Counted from the first letter of the stretch, positions 35,901 to 49,113 are shown. The stretch: DNA of 64,000 nucleotides from Acholoe squamosa (GCA_949317995.1 OX439047.1:33952950-34016949); one strand, 5' to 3'. The notes: a model not told the origin generated them from the letters alone. Translations and numbers: made by a program.

Positions 35901-38900
35901 GGGGACTCCAAGACCTTTCTTTTGATATGTTACATGCCCCCTTAGCCATAATAGGATATATGGGGGCCCAGGGGGGTCTATGGGGCCCAAGTTACACATA
36001 GGTCTTTGAATTTTGAAAATTCATTCAGTAGAACCAAAGTTATGAATTTCTCATATTTTTGAGAATTTTCCAAAACGCCTTATACGCGGGCTGTGCCTTA
36101 TTTGCGGGAATTACGGTAGTTTACCTATTACTTGAGTTATACGAGAAACAAGTAGCCATGATATGCATATGCTCGGTAGGGATGGTATTCCTTCACTTTT
36201 TGCAGATTTTTTTTTTTAACTTTTGCATAAAGAGCACGAAAGTCCTGTAACTTTTTTTTCATTATGTTTATCAGAGAGTGGCATCTCTCTGCATGTAAGA
36301 GGATCTAAAGAACTGGCTTGTTCAACATTTTAGCAACAGTCAACTGGGTACCAGACCCAATTGGACAAGCGGCGAGACATGCTGGACTCGGCTGAGCTGA
36401 CTTTGCGGTCACAGATCACACAGTTAGAAGGACAGCTGACCCGCGCCCGGGACACTATCAACGCACAGGTAACCACTGCTTTCACACTCACAACGGCCAT
36501 CTATTTAGGCAGGTGTGCCTTTGTATAAAGGGACTGAGAAAAAGAAGAGAGTCAGCTGTGTGAGTTAGGAAGGGGAAAAGAGAGAGTCAACTGTATAAGT
36601 TAAAACAGTGCTTGTGAAAAAAAATCACCACCTCGGATTCCATACGATATGTCATTTTTCACTGGTGATTTCATTACATAGATCTAGATCCCTTGCTAAT
36701 ATAGTCATAAATGGACTACACCTGAGAAATAAGAAAAGTGATAAGAATATATGTATGATTGTTACTTTGATCTACCAGGATTCACAGCTCACCCACTTGA
36801 AGACAACGCTGGAGGATGCTGTGTCATCACAAAGACGGGGCCTGGAGGAGAAGGAGCAGACAGAGGAGACAGTACAGCGAGCACAGGCCAAAGTTAGGGT
36901 GAGTCATTGTCAGACAGTTCCCCACAGTAACAGGGATGGAAGTTTTCAGGGATTTTCAAGAAAATAACTTGTTAATACTTTTTAGACATCTAACTTTTCA
37001 TAAACGATTGTGAAATACTCCTCAATTCTCTATTTTTCTTTTGGCCACTACTGTAATCTCCCGCGTATAAGGCGCGTCTTATACAAGGGGTTTTAGTTAT
37101 CCCCAAATCCACAAGGGGGATATCAAGACCTTTCTTTTGATATGTTACACTTCCCCTAAGTCCTAATAGGACATAATGTGGGCCAGAGGGGTCTGGGGGA
37201 CCCTAGGTACACATAGTTTTTTTAACTTTTAAAATCCATTTAGTAGAACAAAAGATATGAATTTTTGGTAATATTTACAAACTCTGGGTGCGCCTTATAC
37301 GCGGGCTGCGCCTTATATGAGGGAGATTACGGTATATCTTATAGAGTCTGGAGACTGATTTAGCACGGTGCCAGTCAGAGCTGGATGCTCAGAAGGCTCA
37401 CGTGACAGCAGTGGACAGTACAAGTGAGCAGCTCGCGCGGGAAAAGGAGCGTCTCGAGAAGGCGCTCGGTGAGAGGGATGCATCCATACAGTAAGTGACT
37501 TAACGTGTGCTGAATAACTAGTGGGTGCTGTGTTCAATCCTAATGTGTGATCTAATGCTGTGTGTTTTATAATCTGCATTAATGTGAGAGAGTGGACCCC
37601 ATCTAGTCTGCAGTTACAACAAGGATTGCCTTGTGGATAGGTCTGGTTGACTTATTATTAGAAAAGGTGTACATTAAGTATAGTCAGTTTATACAAGTGT
37701 TATCATTTATCATAACTATGTAATATGTTTTCACATAATCGTGGTTTAGTTTAAGTGTTCTATAACCCTTGTAACTGATTCAAACCCACGCCATCCCCAA
37801 TATCATCATTGTTTGAGTAACATCATATTGATATGTATATAGGGAGTGTTGTGATACTGACCGTGTAACCTGAGTTTGTGTGGATTTTGTGGAATTGTTC
37901 TTATTGACCGTTAACAGCCGAATCAAACACAGCGTCATGCTCGAACAGACAAAGATTGTTGCTAAGCTGCGGAACGAGATTGAAGTTCTCCTAAATGACA
38001 ACCAGTAAGATTATATGATATTGAATAGAGACAACGGTTTTGTTTCCTACTGTCTACCGAAAAATACATGTAATTATTAAATTACAAAATTACTTTATAG
38101 CATGAATCTTGACTACGGAAGGTACTTGCCAAATGACAATGTTTAATAACGATTCAAGGCACTTTCAATTCTATAAATGCTATAATGTGCAGAATATGCA
38201 TTTAATAAGTGTGCACTTCACAATAGTATTAAACTTATTGACTGTTATTCAAAGGAACACAACCATTGTTTTCAGTACTGTGAATGTGATTTGAGTTGAT
38301 ATTAACTAAGGCCACACCAAAAAAATAAGTTTTTTGGAGTTGCAAGCCGCGTAAGCGGCCGGGAGCGTAGCGACCGTGCAACTTCATTATGGTTTCGGTT
38401 TGTCAGTGACGTCACGCTCACCTTGTGACGCAATTTGTGACGTCATACGTCGGCCGTGACGTCACATGTCAGCGCAGAGTGCAAATCCTATCCATGGTCC
38501 TTGCCACATTTTTCTTGTTGGTTTTGAAAAAATGGTGTGAGCGAGCGATTTTTTTTTCTTTTTCTTTTTTTAAAGAATTTTTTGGCGTCCAATGGATACC
38601 TTGGTGGGAAAGTAAGGCGAGCAACAATTTTTTTTTCTTTTAATTTTGCCAAACATCACAAAGAGAAAACTTGAAGAAACTGAAGCGGGCGAAATCCGTA
38701 TACAAGATTTTTTTCAAAGAAAAAAAATTTTGTATTTCCGAAAATATGGAGAGGGCGATCCGTAGACCAACTTTTTTGGTGTGGCCTAATGGATTAATAA
38801 TTAAGAGGAGAATTTTGTAATTTGTAAATAGAAAGTCATTATGTATTTAACACATGGGAACTGGGATAAGCTTTCTGATTAACCTCTTGATTAAATTGAA

Positions 38901-41900
38901 TTTAGTTCTAAGCCTTTTACGTGTAATTCTTTCACCATACAACTTCAGGACAATGGTTGTTGGAGAGAATAGTGCATGTATTTTGCAGCATAGCCCTACA
39001 TAGCGGTAAATTCATGTTTGCAGGAAGAGCAGAAAGGCAGAGCGGTTCTTCCGGGACGAGGTGAATGAGTTACGTGAGAAGCTTGAAGCGAGCCGCAGGG
39101 ACTGTGAGCTGCTCAATGAACAGATGGCAGTCAAGGTGAGCAGCTTATTCCAGTTTGTACATGTGATTATACCTCTGTACAGTTATCTACACTACTTTGT
39201 ATGGGCACACTTCCACACAACATGTAAGGGGCTGGAGAGGGCTGTAGGGTAAATTCTGATAAGTGTGACAAACTTTTGACAGGAATGAAAGGATGTTTTA
39301 TGTCTGATTGCTTTGGGGTCTGTGTAGTTTGCATCACAAACAACCCCCAGACAGAATTGGGAACACCAACTACCCAATTAATAGATTTACTTTTTTTGCC
39401 ATGACATAGAATAATGTCATATAGAAATAATGTACAGTAATGCATAGATTTTGGACAAACTCATAGGAATCAACTTCAAGCTGCTGCGATCTATGTAAAA
39501 ACTGTGTAGTACACCGCCTTGCTACCATGCGACTATTGCAGTTGAATGCCTAATAAAACAGATTTTCAGCTGAGGAATTCTAATAACAAATTTAATCTTT
39601 CTGCGTGTCGGTTTTCAAAATTTGCTCGAAGAATATAGGGAGCCTAAGTCTCGCGACAAACTATGTCGTAAAAAAATTTCTGATTTGGAACTAAAATGAC
39701 CAATATTTGAGTTGACCTGGAGGCCCACCATATATGAAATTTTAAGGCTTCACTCTCATTCTGAAAAAAGTTATGCTAAGCCTAAGATATTCCCCTATCC
39801 TTCAAGCCTGCGGGCGATAATATGCTGAGCTCAGAATCCGCCCGCACGTGACGTGACTTCGCCTCCCTATTACGAGACCCCCTGCTTCGAACATGTTTCC
39901 CAGCAAAGAACTTTTTAGTTTAATTCTTATTAATTTCTTTGACACTTGGTGAAAGTAAGAATTAGGGATTTGTGGTGATTGCCGATACACCTATGATAGT
40001 ACCGGTCTACCATGTACAATTTAAACCCTGTTCTTCTCTAAAATAGGGTAACACTTAGTTAGATGTCAGAGAACCTGATGTTTCCCATACTTGCACAGAT
40101 TTGTAACTTTTGAGAAAAGATGTAACTTGAAGTCCTGCATTTTTTGTTTCGCAGGGATTTAGTTTTATTTCAAAAATAGCTATTTTTTTTTGCAATCAGT
40201 TGCAAAAGTCAGAAAATCTTACACTTTGTCAACTAGGGCCATCTTTGTACAACATTCCTGTAACTCTTGTTATGATCCCATTTTGCTCGTTATCATATTT
40301 TGATTATCCGTTTTATGATTTGCACGAATTTGATAATTGTTGCACCCTTTTACAGATAAGAGAAATCCGAATTTTAGATGGTCAGGACCTGTGGGTCCTG
40401 AAGGCCCGTCGGCAGCAGGTATCTCATAATAGGTTGTACAGGGTAATCTTTAAAGCTCCCTACAGAGGTCTAGGTGTCTGTCCAACAACAAACGTCAATA
40501 ACAACAACATATATGGAAACAACAACAATAGCAGCAACGTACAAAAGTAAACAAAAGACAACAACATGAACAACAAAAACAAACCCACGAACAACAACAA
40601 AAACCTATACTTCAGCTATAGGTCAGTTGATGATCAGAAGTTGGTGAATCATAGGTTTGTGAATTCTTCTGAAAGTTCCCGGATTCCTATCACCTTCCAG
40701 TTTGGCATAAACCCTCGCCCAATAGTGCCTTTCACAATCAATGAAACCTTAATACTTCAGGGTCTAAATAAGTTTTGTTAATCAGCGGTTCGCATTCAGG
40801 AACATATTTTCATAGACGAGGTTTTGAATTCAAAGTTGAATCTAAAAAATTGCAACCCAATATATCATGTGAAATGGCCGTTGGTAGTCTGTAGGTTCTT
40901 GGTCCATAGGAGTCCATATGATAGATTGTGACTTCTGTGAGCTAGCTGACCTGTAGCTGTATATCCAGACCCTGTGTAATGCAGCGTGCTGTGTCAACCA
41001 TAACCCTGACTGTAGTGTGTTCTCTTAGTTCTACCTGGGTCTAACAATATCAATGCTTTCTTGAGTATATCCTGACTTAGAGAAATATATAAAAATTGAG
41101 AATTGCGATTAGAAATAATTGATACCGTAGTTCAGACCAAGTTATAAACAACACGAGTTTTTAATGGAAACATTTCACTATTTCTTTGTCAACCAACAAT
41201 TGATACATTTCTTGTCAGGGGGTCTATTTCTCAGGGAGTTACTGAGCTGTTTTTAACATTATAAATATTTGGGTTTGATGTTTGTCTTAAGGTGTAACCT
41301 GCCTCTTACTACCCCAGCAGTCGGTTTATGGGAGAATGTGTACAGGAGAGTGTCAGCCAGGTAGTGTTCTTTGTTAAACCTTCCGGGTTAATATGGCTGC
41401 AATAGTTGGTGTGTGAAAACAGAATGGCCCTCTCTGAAAGGTGACATTGAAAAGAAAACACACGTGGGTAATAGATTAATCTGCCATGTACAAATGCTTT
41501 TTATGTCACAGCAGGGTGATAGAAAACATTTTATGTTTTGTCTGTTTTCAGGATTGACTACTTCGGTTGAAAGTTTCTTATACCTTTCCTCTGTGTTGAA
41601 TAAAAGAGAGGGGCCAGCATTATGTCCCTGTCACAAGAGATAATGTAAAGAGTCTAAGGAAGCGATGCTTTCCCGCTGCTGAAATGAATATGATAATTAT
41701 CTTATCACCGGATTTATCTTGCACCTATGTGGTCCACTATGGCAGTACTGAAAAAAGAAGAAAGACAAAAAGGATGACAATGCTGTTTGGTTTTCTTGAT
41801 TCTAGTCATTGTTAAGAATACGATATCTAAAAGACTTGACCATACCTCAGGGATGAAAGTCTTCAGGGAATTTCCTGTTTTCAGGGATTTTGAGTTTCCA

Positions 41901-44900
41901 GGACCCTATACATTCATACATAAACCCTGGTTTTTGAGGCGAATATTGGACCATTTCAGGGATTTTCGTGCTCTCTGACTTTCATCCCTGATACCTTTTC
42001 TCTGGCAGTTGGAAGAGAAGCTGACCCACCTGCGTTCTACACATGAGATAGAGATGGACAGTCTGCAGCGAGAGGTTGCTGATCTTACTGCTGATCTACA
42101 CAAGCGCAACCTGGCACTCGCCGCGCTGAGTGAGAAGTCTGCCAACATGGAGCAGACAGTGCGGGAACAGGAGGATCTCCTAGAACGCAAGACCGCTGAG
42201 GTTCAGGTAAATATGTAAACCCTTCTCAATTTTCATCATTGTTGTCAGTTTTTTGGTTTAGGAATAGTCTCGCTGATATTCTGATACTGAGGTATTTGGT
42301 AAGTGTTTTTGGTTGTCATGGGGACGCTGATATTTCAGAAGGTACCATGTAATGCCACCACTCAAAGGTTCTGCAATTTGTGTATAAATGGTCAAGGAAG
42401 AACATTATTCTACCACAAGAGGGAGAAGGTGCTTTTCTTGTTTTTATTTTTTCAAAGTGCAATACCGAAGTATAAAATGAAAAAAAAAAACCCTTTAAGA
42501 CTAACATGGAAGATCAATGGTCTTATGAACAGTTACTCTAGTTCACCATGAAAAATCGATTACCCTAGTTCATTACGATGTGTGTTTAAGACAGCCAAAT
42601 GGAAGATTAACATTTCTAGACTTAAATTGACCCATTGTTTATCGTTAATAGCATTTAAAGATAAGGAACACGGAAGTGTTTGCCAAGTTTCTGGTACGTG
42701 TAGATTAAGACCCCAAAGTCCCCTTGATATATGCTGAAACGGACTATTCTCCCTCACAACCATAATTATAAGCATTGCCTTGTATATGTAAATACTACCG
42801 GGGTAATACAAGAGGCCCTATGATTTTATATCATCGTAAGATACCGTAATCTCCTGCGTAGAAGACGCGCTGCGCGTATAAGACGCACCCCAAACTCAGC
42901 ACATGCATTTTCGCGTATAAGACACACATTTTAATGCTCAATTTTGTAAATCCAGTACTGTTCTATAGTAAAATTACCCCTCGTATAAGACGCACACCCA
43001 ACTTGAGAGAAAGCTATAAGACCCCCCAGCATTTTGTTTGGCGTAGAGGACGCGTCTTATACGCGGGAGTTTACGGTAGGCAACATTTGGCCTATGAAGA
43101 AAATATGTTTTATTTACAATAATAAAGAATAATGAATAATCCTGAAATTCCATCAAATTATACACAGTACATAACATGACTATTTGATTAAAATACAATT
43201 TAAATACATGTATTATATCGTGTGGGTGTGCCGCTTGTGCCAACAGTGTGCCGCAGACACATTTGATGCTAATTGCGATGACCAATACTTCTGGCGTAAG
43301 GCTTACCAGGTACCATATGTCCATATCTCACAAACTGACCCCAACTCAAAAACTTACTCGCTGATCATTGCTGGTATATAGCTTCTGTGACCACAGCCTT
43401 CCTTATCACTCAATAATATGTAACTGGCATGCTCTGTGATGATGTTTAAAGAGGGTGACCCACTTTTAAAACTGCTTTGTTGTGATGTGCATGAAAATAG
43501 TCATCTGGCAGAGGATCTAGAGATATATGCGACAGTCTATAACAATTCCTCTGACAGATAACAAGGCAGTGGTCCTGTAACTTAACCCAATGATGATTCT
43601 CCAGTCTGAGATTGAGTGGGTCAGCTTATAGACTTAACCCTGCTTAGAACTGCATGGGTACATGGGTTGATGTAGAAGGTTGAACACCCTCATTGGTGGC
43701 ATATAGTGGTAGATACCATAGTGCATAGCTTATAAGGGGCGATTTTGAATCCATTCAGACGGAGTTGAGGGTAGGGAGATTTTTTTTTTTTTTTTTTTTT
43801 TTTTTTGGACTAGCTCATTGCGTTAATGAACTGTCAGGTTCATTTATGTAACGCTATAGAGCTGACCAATTTTATTTATATTTCAAACAGATACCAAACA
43901 GTTGAAGTAAATATAGACTCCACATAATCAGACAGATGAGAGGTTTAAATGAATAAAAATGCCAGAAATAACCTCAGGTCCCCGGAGATGCGTTCATTCT
44001 ATAAAACCCCTAAATTGCACAGTTAGTTGCTAAGGATTAAAATACATTTAATCGAGCCAGTATATCATAGGGTGGGAATCACCACGTCTGCTATTGAGAC
44101 GAGAGAAGGCTTTTTGTATACTCTTTTAATCTTTTATACCAGGACATAGCGCCTCATACATATCTGTTTTATTGTTATAGCCTACTATGTATTTAATTCT
44201 AGAGGAGATAATGCAACAAGGATTGAAATTTAAAGTTTGAATTCTGAATAATCATTGTGCCCTCATCATCTTATTATTATAACATTTTTGTCTCATGTGT
44301 CAACTGTTTAGCTAAATAAGACTAGAAGAAAGGTTGAACCAGAAGAATCAACCCTTACACAGATCCCTTCTGTGGGGATGAGGTTCACTTCCTTCATTAT
44401 TATCTCGATTCAATTTGTTGATTATATTTACATGATAATTCTCTGTCCGTCCTTGTTAGACATTGATATACTGAAAATCACTGACAATTAACAACATGTT
44501 TTACTACCGGCGACTTCTATAGATAGGTATATTAACCATCTAATATACTATATATCTAGAATCAATTATGTACTCTACCGGTTTTCAAAACATGTATACA
44601 TGAAAGCTCAGTTATTGATGTATCGACGGAAATTACTCATTGACTGTACCTAATACTTGAGATAATAAAGTAAATTCAAACCAAAAATCTTGCTTTTCAA
44701 GTAGATGAAATAAAACAAACATAAATTTTTTTATTATGTGGCAGGCATTTCCTTTTGTCATATGTACAGGGAATTAGTTTAAGTTTATGATCATAATCAT
44801 TTTAGCTACAGAGATTCTGTCATATGATTAACCCAACTACCCGTAGCTAATTAAAGAATATCAATCCATGTATAATTCTATTAGTCACAAGAATAATTAT

Positions 44901-47710
44901 AATGGAGAAATTAATGTTGAAATCTCCCCAAACACTCATAAAACTAATGAAATCCTAATTCTATGCATGCACGTCAATAAATGCTTAGAGCCTTCATCAG
45001 AATAGCTTAGCTAATAATAATAATGATATGCGATGCCAACTAGTAATATGTACAATGGATAAGTCAACTATGAGTGACTTGACATTAGATTCAAAAACAC
45101 AAAGACTGACCATGAATATTGGCCTGAGGATTGTAAAAACAAATTTTTATAAAGGAACATTCAAAATTATCCCTCATAGATCTGTAGAAATGATACAAGA
45201 TTCAGATAAACATTTTTCAAGCAGTTCCATGTCCCAGCTTATGTATGTATTGGATAATTATACTTCATATCTTTGGTGCCTACAGGTAGCGAGTGCCCAG
45301 CTGGAGGCGCTGCGGTTAGAGAGCCGACACCTTCGTAAGACGGCACTTAGGTCAGCTGGCAGCACAGAGGAGGCAGAAAACCAGCTTAAAGATCTACAGG
45401 CTGCTTATTCATCTTCACTCAAGGCACTGGAGGTATGGTGAACTTTGATTTAACCCAGTTTGATCAAATTATAAAAAAAAAAACACAAAAAAAACATAAT
45501 CAAACACACCATTACAATTGGCTTTGAAGAAAAATCAGTATGCACATGGTAAGCATCCTGGTTCACCTTTAAAGATACATACCGCTATTAATCTTTAAGC
45601 ACCAATCTCCTGAAGAGGAATATGTATCATATCCTACTCTGTATTTGCTAAAAATGATGTGACGCACATGTTTAATGAAATCGATTTTTTGGCCTTCTAT
45701 CTTTGGATATCTTGAGGCTAATTTATATCATCTATAAGGGTCTAAGCGGGACTGGAGCTGGTTTGTGATGTCATGCAATTGATAAGAGATGGAAGTGGTT
45801 GTTATCCAAGGACAAGGTACCCATCATACCATGTCTGTGTTTTGCCACTTTTAGAAGAACCAACACAATTGAAAATGTGGATCCACTGGGTATGGGTCTA
45901 GCATACGATAGATGTGTTGCCTCTGGAAATTCTCGTATAAGCCGCACCCCCGACTTTTGAATAAGCTATAAGCCACAACTGAGGCTTGAAAATTGGCAAT
46001 TTAGTACTATTCTATAGTGTCAAATATCCCCGTATAAGCCGCATCCTCACTTTGGGCCCATTCAATAAGCCTAATTTTGATTTGGATTCTGGTATAAGCC
46101 ATAGCTTATACGAGAGAATTTACGGTATCAATATTTACTCTGTAGATGTGGAAAAATGGTGATTGTGCCTATATTTTCCTTCAGCAACAAAACGAATCGT
46201 TACAACGGGAGTTGACAACACTGCGTAGCCATGCACGTCAACTACAGGACACCACCGAGGGACGTGTCGAGTCAGCCCTGAATGAGACGGAGAAAACACT
46301 GGACAAGGTCAAAGATGCTGAGAGAAAGTGAGTTTTGTTGAATAATTTTCCTCCAAATTTGTAACATACTATTAATGTTTTACTTGCTAAAAATCCTTTA
46401 CTCAGTGTATCAAATATATAATTGTGTTAAATACCAAGTTTTGAAAAGTGGTGGTCTTATTTAAGTGCTGGTTGCATGGGGGATTTAAAATGAACATTAA
46501 GCAGTAAGAATAGACAATGAATAAGCGCCTATTAACCAAATGTACCTTACATGTTACCCCCTATGTATACTGTTAACCTTACTGTTATCTATAAATAGGA
46601 GAGTAGATGATGCAAGGCGACAGGCAGAAAAGCGGGCGGCGGACGTACAGCTGAAGTTGGAGATGACAGTGGATCAGTACGAGGCACAGTTCGCACAGTA
46701 CAGGGATGAGATCACCAACCTAAAGGAAGACCTCGACTATAGGAACAAAACACTCAAACGTATGGCATAGAATTCATACCTCAATGCTGTGAGGCCAATG
46801 ATTCTAATTGTAACAAGACACTCTATGTACCCTCTGTATGCCCTATTGATTGTTAATCATTTAAACTGAAATTGTCCCAGGGACAAGAACATTGAGGGGC
46901 TCAAAGTCAGCATTGAGGGACATATCCAAAAGAGAAAAAAAAAACTTGAAAATATACAAATATCTTAGCTATCCATTGTTCGAGCTTGCTTAATTTCCTA
47001 TTTTCTCTTGCCATAGGTCTTGGTATGGAGCACGATGCGATGACACACTTTGTTGGCGGTGTGGAGGAGGTAGTGCAGCGACAGCCACATAGAGAGATGA
47101 GTATACTTATCAACACGAGTCAGCACTCCATGTCTCCCGGAATTGTACCTGAGCGAGATGACGAGGACGACATGGTGAGCCCATTACATTGCATTGTAGT
47201 TAACATGCCAACATTTACTTTTCAAAGCACCATTTGTCTCAGCATCACTGCTCTTTTGCAGTCACTTGCACATCAGTACCTGGCATAGATATATCGTTGG
47301 CGAAAGCAGCAAAGTCAAATTATTGGTCCCAAGAGTGTCTGTGAAGGGCAGTCTTAAGACTACATCCCTCATTGTGCAGTACAGATGTAAATCCACCACC
47401 GATGCCACCTTTTCTGACATTTTGAGAATACCGATATTTTAGCTGTAATTCCTATAGGCATTTCCTAAAGGATCATTTAAAGAACTTTAGAGATGTGTGA
47501 GTGACATCTCTGCTGCCACTAGTATACTTAAGTTGACTTAAACATGTCATCTCCATACAGATGTTAGACCCAGTAGAGGTGGTGACGGAACAGTTCTTGT
47601 CGCAGCAGGAAGAGCGAACGCGCGAGCTGGAGCGCAAATTGGACAAACACATCGAGGGGCTCAAAGTCAGCATGGACATGACCAATAGGAAATTCCTCAA
47701 CGAAAGATGA
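32937..47710 (+). CDS. CEP63: CEP63/DEUP1-family centrosomal coiled-coil protein (713 residues)
   Basis: Sixteen exons with GT-AG junctions and consistent phases: 32937-32983, 33225-33417, 33885-33980, 34561-34695, 35033-35146, 36334-36468, 36779-36898, 37345-37490, 37918-38004, 39024-39135, 42009-42206, 45286-45432, 46185-46327, 46599-46759, 47017-47174 and 47561-47710. Residues 22-80 (LLSTCEAELTQLMQQID then a heptad-rich stretch) match the conserved CEP63 N-terminus. Almost the whole protein is predicted coiled coil. The C-terminus (ERKLDKHIEGLKVSM) corresponds to the conserved CEP63 tail. Family members recruit CEP152 and help set centriole number at the mother centriole. Vertebrates have two paralogues, CEP63 and DEUP1; invertebrates usually have one, so the exact symbol is provisional. 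No frame break was found. Confidence 0.9.
33562..33783. mobile_element. CCGTAAAACC-type MITE, TA target site
   Basis: TIR CCGTAAAACCCTGATCATAA and the inverse of TTATGACCAGGGTTTTACGG, each bounded by TA; 222 bp. It carries internal repeats of CATAAGCCGGGGGTAGA. It lies in CEP63 intron 2. Confidence 0.8.
35397..35417 (+). other. Possible 21-nt microexon of CEP63
   Basis: GCTAATGCAGAATTCATACAG is bounded by ATCTAACAG and GTAGGAG. It would add seven residues (ANAEFIQ) in phase between exons 5 and 6. Splice signals fit, but the family alignment works without it. Confidence 0.3.
35880..36116. mobile_element. 5'-truncated copy of the CTCCCGCGTATAAGGCGC MITE
   Basis: It shares an interior (AAGACCTTTCTTTTGATATG) and a right end (GCGGG..ATTACGG followed by TA) with the complete copy at 37051-37332. 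The left TIR is missing. It lies in the CEP63 intron before exon 6. Confidence 0.65.
37051..37332. mobile_element. TA-target MITE ending 12 bp before CEP63 exon 8
   Basis: The left end is CTGTAATCTCCCGCGTATAA. The right end is GGGAGATTACGG. TA sits on both sides; 282 bp. The insertion lies immediately upstream of the exon-8 acceptor at 37344. Confidence 0.8.
38310..38786. mobile_element. 477-bp MITE, TIR GGCCACACCAAAAAA, TAA target site
   Basis: The left end GGCCACACCAAAAAA and the right end TTTTTTGGTGTGGCC are perfect inverses over 15 bp, flanked by TAA (38307-38309 and 38787-38789). The TWA duplication fits PIF/Harbinger. It lies in CEP63 intron 9. Confidence 0.85.
42844..43076. mobile_element. 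CTCCCGCGTATAAGACGC-type MITE, TA target site
   Basis: The left end is CCGTAATCTCCTGCGTAGAA. The right end is the inverse of CCGTAAACTCCCGCGTATAA. TA sits on both sides; 233 bp. It lies in CEP63 intron 11. Confidence 0.8.
43781..43806. repeat. Poly-T tract
   Basis: A run of about 26 T in CEP63 intron 11. Flanking sequence was checked for a direct repeat that would mark a retroposed insert; none was seen. Confidence 0.8.
45926..46125. mobile_element. Decayed TATAAGCCGCA-type MITE before CEP63 exon 13
   Basis: The right end GAGAGAATTTACGG is followed by TA. Internal CGTATAAGCCGCA repeats relate it to the other CCGTAA elements. The left end has decayed, so its boundary is approximate. The element ends 59 bp before exon 13. 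Confidence 0.6.
46881..46917 (+). pseudogene. Partial duplicate of CEP63 exon 16 inside intron 14
   Basis: GAGGGGCTCAAAGTCAGCAT and surrounding bases match exon 16 (near 47655-47674). The flanking CCCAG resembles a splice acceptor. Joining it to exon 14 puts the matching residues out of frame, so it is read as a decayed duplicate, not a used exon. Confidence 0.6.
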
Positions 47711-47931
47711 AAGCCTAATGTGATAGATATATTGTATATTTAAAGTTGTACATTCCGTATAAATGTTTTTTTTATGTTGTGAGAGATAATTATGTAATAT
47801 GAAAGTGTGATATATAATATGAAGAATTTTGTCTTAACCCAGAGGCTGTCCCATAGGCATAGAGTATATAAACAGTAGGAACCACTACTGTGTAAATGAT
47901 ATCAATGCGTGTTTTTATGCTTTGCTTTTAA

Positions 47932-48146
47932 CCCTTTGAGGGCAGAGTAAAATTTGTTGCCCTGGCCATGGGGACGGCCTCTGAAAAAAGTATAGTTCCT
48001 AGAGGACGAGCCTATTTTCAATTCCTATACAAATCCTATATAATGGGCATCGACTATAGTCGACGCTAGGCCTACCATGGTGTCGACTATAGTCGATGCT
48101 AGGCCTGCCATGATGTCGACTATAGTCGATGCTAGCCCTCAATGGG
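47932..48146. mobile_element. piggyBac-like MITE, TTAA target site (215 bp)
   Basis: Ends are CCCTTTGAGGGC and GCCCTCAATGGG, each flanked by TTAA (47928-47931, 48147-48150). The interior has three copies, spaced about 33 bp, of a unit containing TCGACTATAGTCGA, itself a perfect palindrome. It lies in the probable 3' UTR of CEP63. Confidence 0.8.
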
Positions 48147-48956
48147 TTAAACGTCATTACCGGGGTATATAAGATCGGCTCCCACAAAAATATGCCGGAG
48201 AAAGCCAAGACAAACACTAACCCTCACTGTCGTTTTTGACTTGTTTGTCTCTAGGTCTATCTATAGTGAGTGGTTTCTACAGAGTGGTTCTGTTTATTGT
48301 TGGTTTGCCATGTAGAATGTTTTCATGGCTATACGGATTGAAGATTACATGACATCAGTGCATTAGTGATATGGAATGCTATACGAACGAACGCCATATC
48401 CAGTACATTTTGCGATGGCAACTGACATTATGGGGCAAGTAATTTGGCTTATTGATGGTTTAAATCATTTGGTCTCAGACTTGATCAGTACAACCAGTAC
48501 CTGCAAGTAATTTTTCAAGGCAAGAAGAAATGTTTTTGAGTTGTGATATTTCAACAATTATCTGACAGTTTTGTTTAGTATTAGCGGACCTTTGGGTTGT
48601 GATGTTTTAGTAATTGCCATCAAGTGTGTCAATATTGTGACATAAATTCACATTGAATATGGAACGTGGATACCAGAAGAGGAATAAATGACCTGTGGGA
48701 CAGAATTGTGTAAAGATGGAATACCCGGTAGATCCATTCAGTTCTAACAATTACTCATTTAACCACTGCTGACAAGAACTGATGGGCTTATCCAAGTATA
48801 TATGTCTTGATGTGTGAAAGGTAGCTTAATAATTATGGTAGTATGACACTTAGTTGTGGGCATCTTTTCACGCTTTAACACTTTCTGCTGGGGTCTATGG
48901 TGCAGTTTTGATATTCCTTAGCTAGGTCTTGTGTTCGCTTAATATTAGTATCTTAA

Positions 48957-49113
48957 CCCTTAAGGGGGCATATAGTGCATTAATGCATTATGCCCATTTG
49001 TCGTCATGACGTTCCATACTGGCTCACTGCGGTCGGCATGATGCTCCAACGGCTAATAAGTAACCACGCTAGCACTGCATTGGTGAATCATGTCGACATG
49101 CGGCCTACAAGGG
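48957..49113. mobile_element. piggyBac-like MITE, TTAA target site (157 bp)
   Basis: Ends are CCCTTAAGGGGGC and CCTACAAGGG, flanked by TTAA (48953-48956, 49114-49117). Interior GTCGGCATGATGCTCCAA is shared with the fragment at 21520-21703. Confidence 0.75.

Noticed and set aside
40356-40418. A 63-nt in-phase candidate CEP63 exon between exons 10 and 11 with acceptor and donor
   Set aside because: Its residues (IREIRILDGQDLWVLKARRQQ) do not fit the coiled-coil pattern, and the family alignment is continuous without it. RNA evidence could restore it as an alternative exon.
46881-46968. Alternative last exon of CEP63
   Set aside because: The similarity to exon 16 is real, but the phase from exon 14 does not match, so it was called a decayed duplicate.
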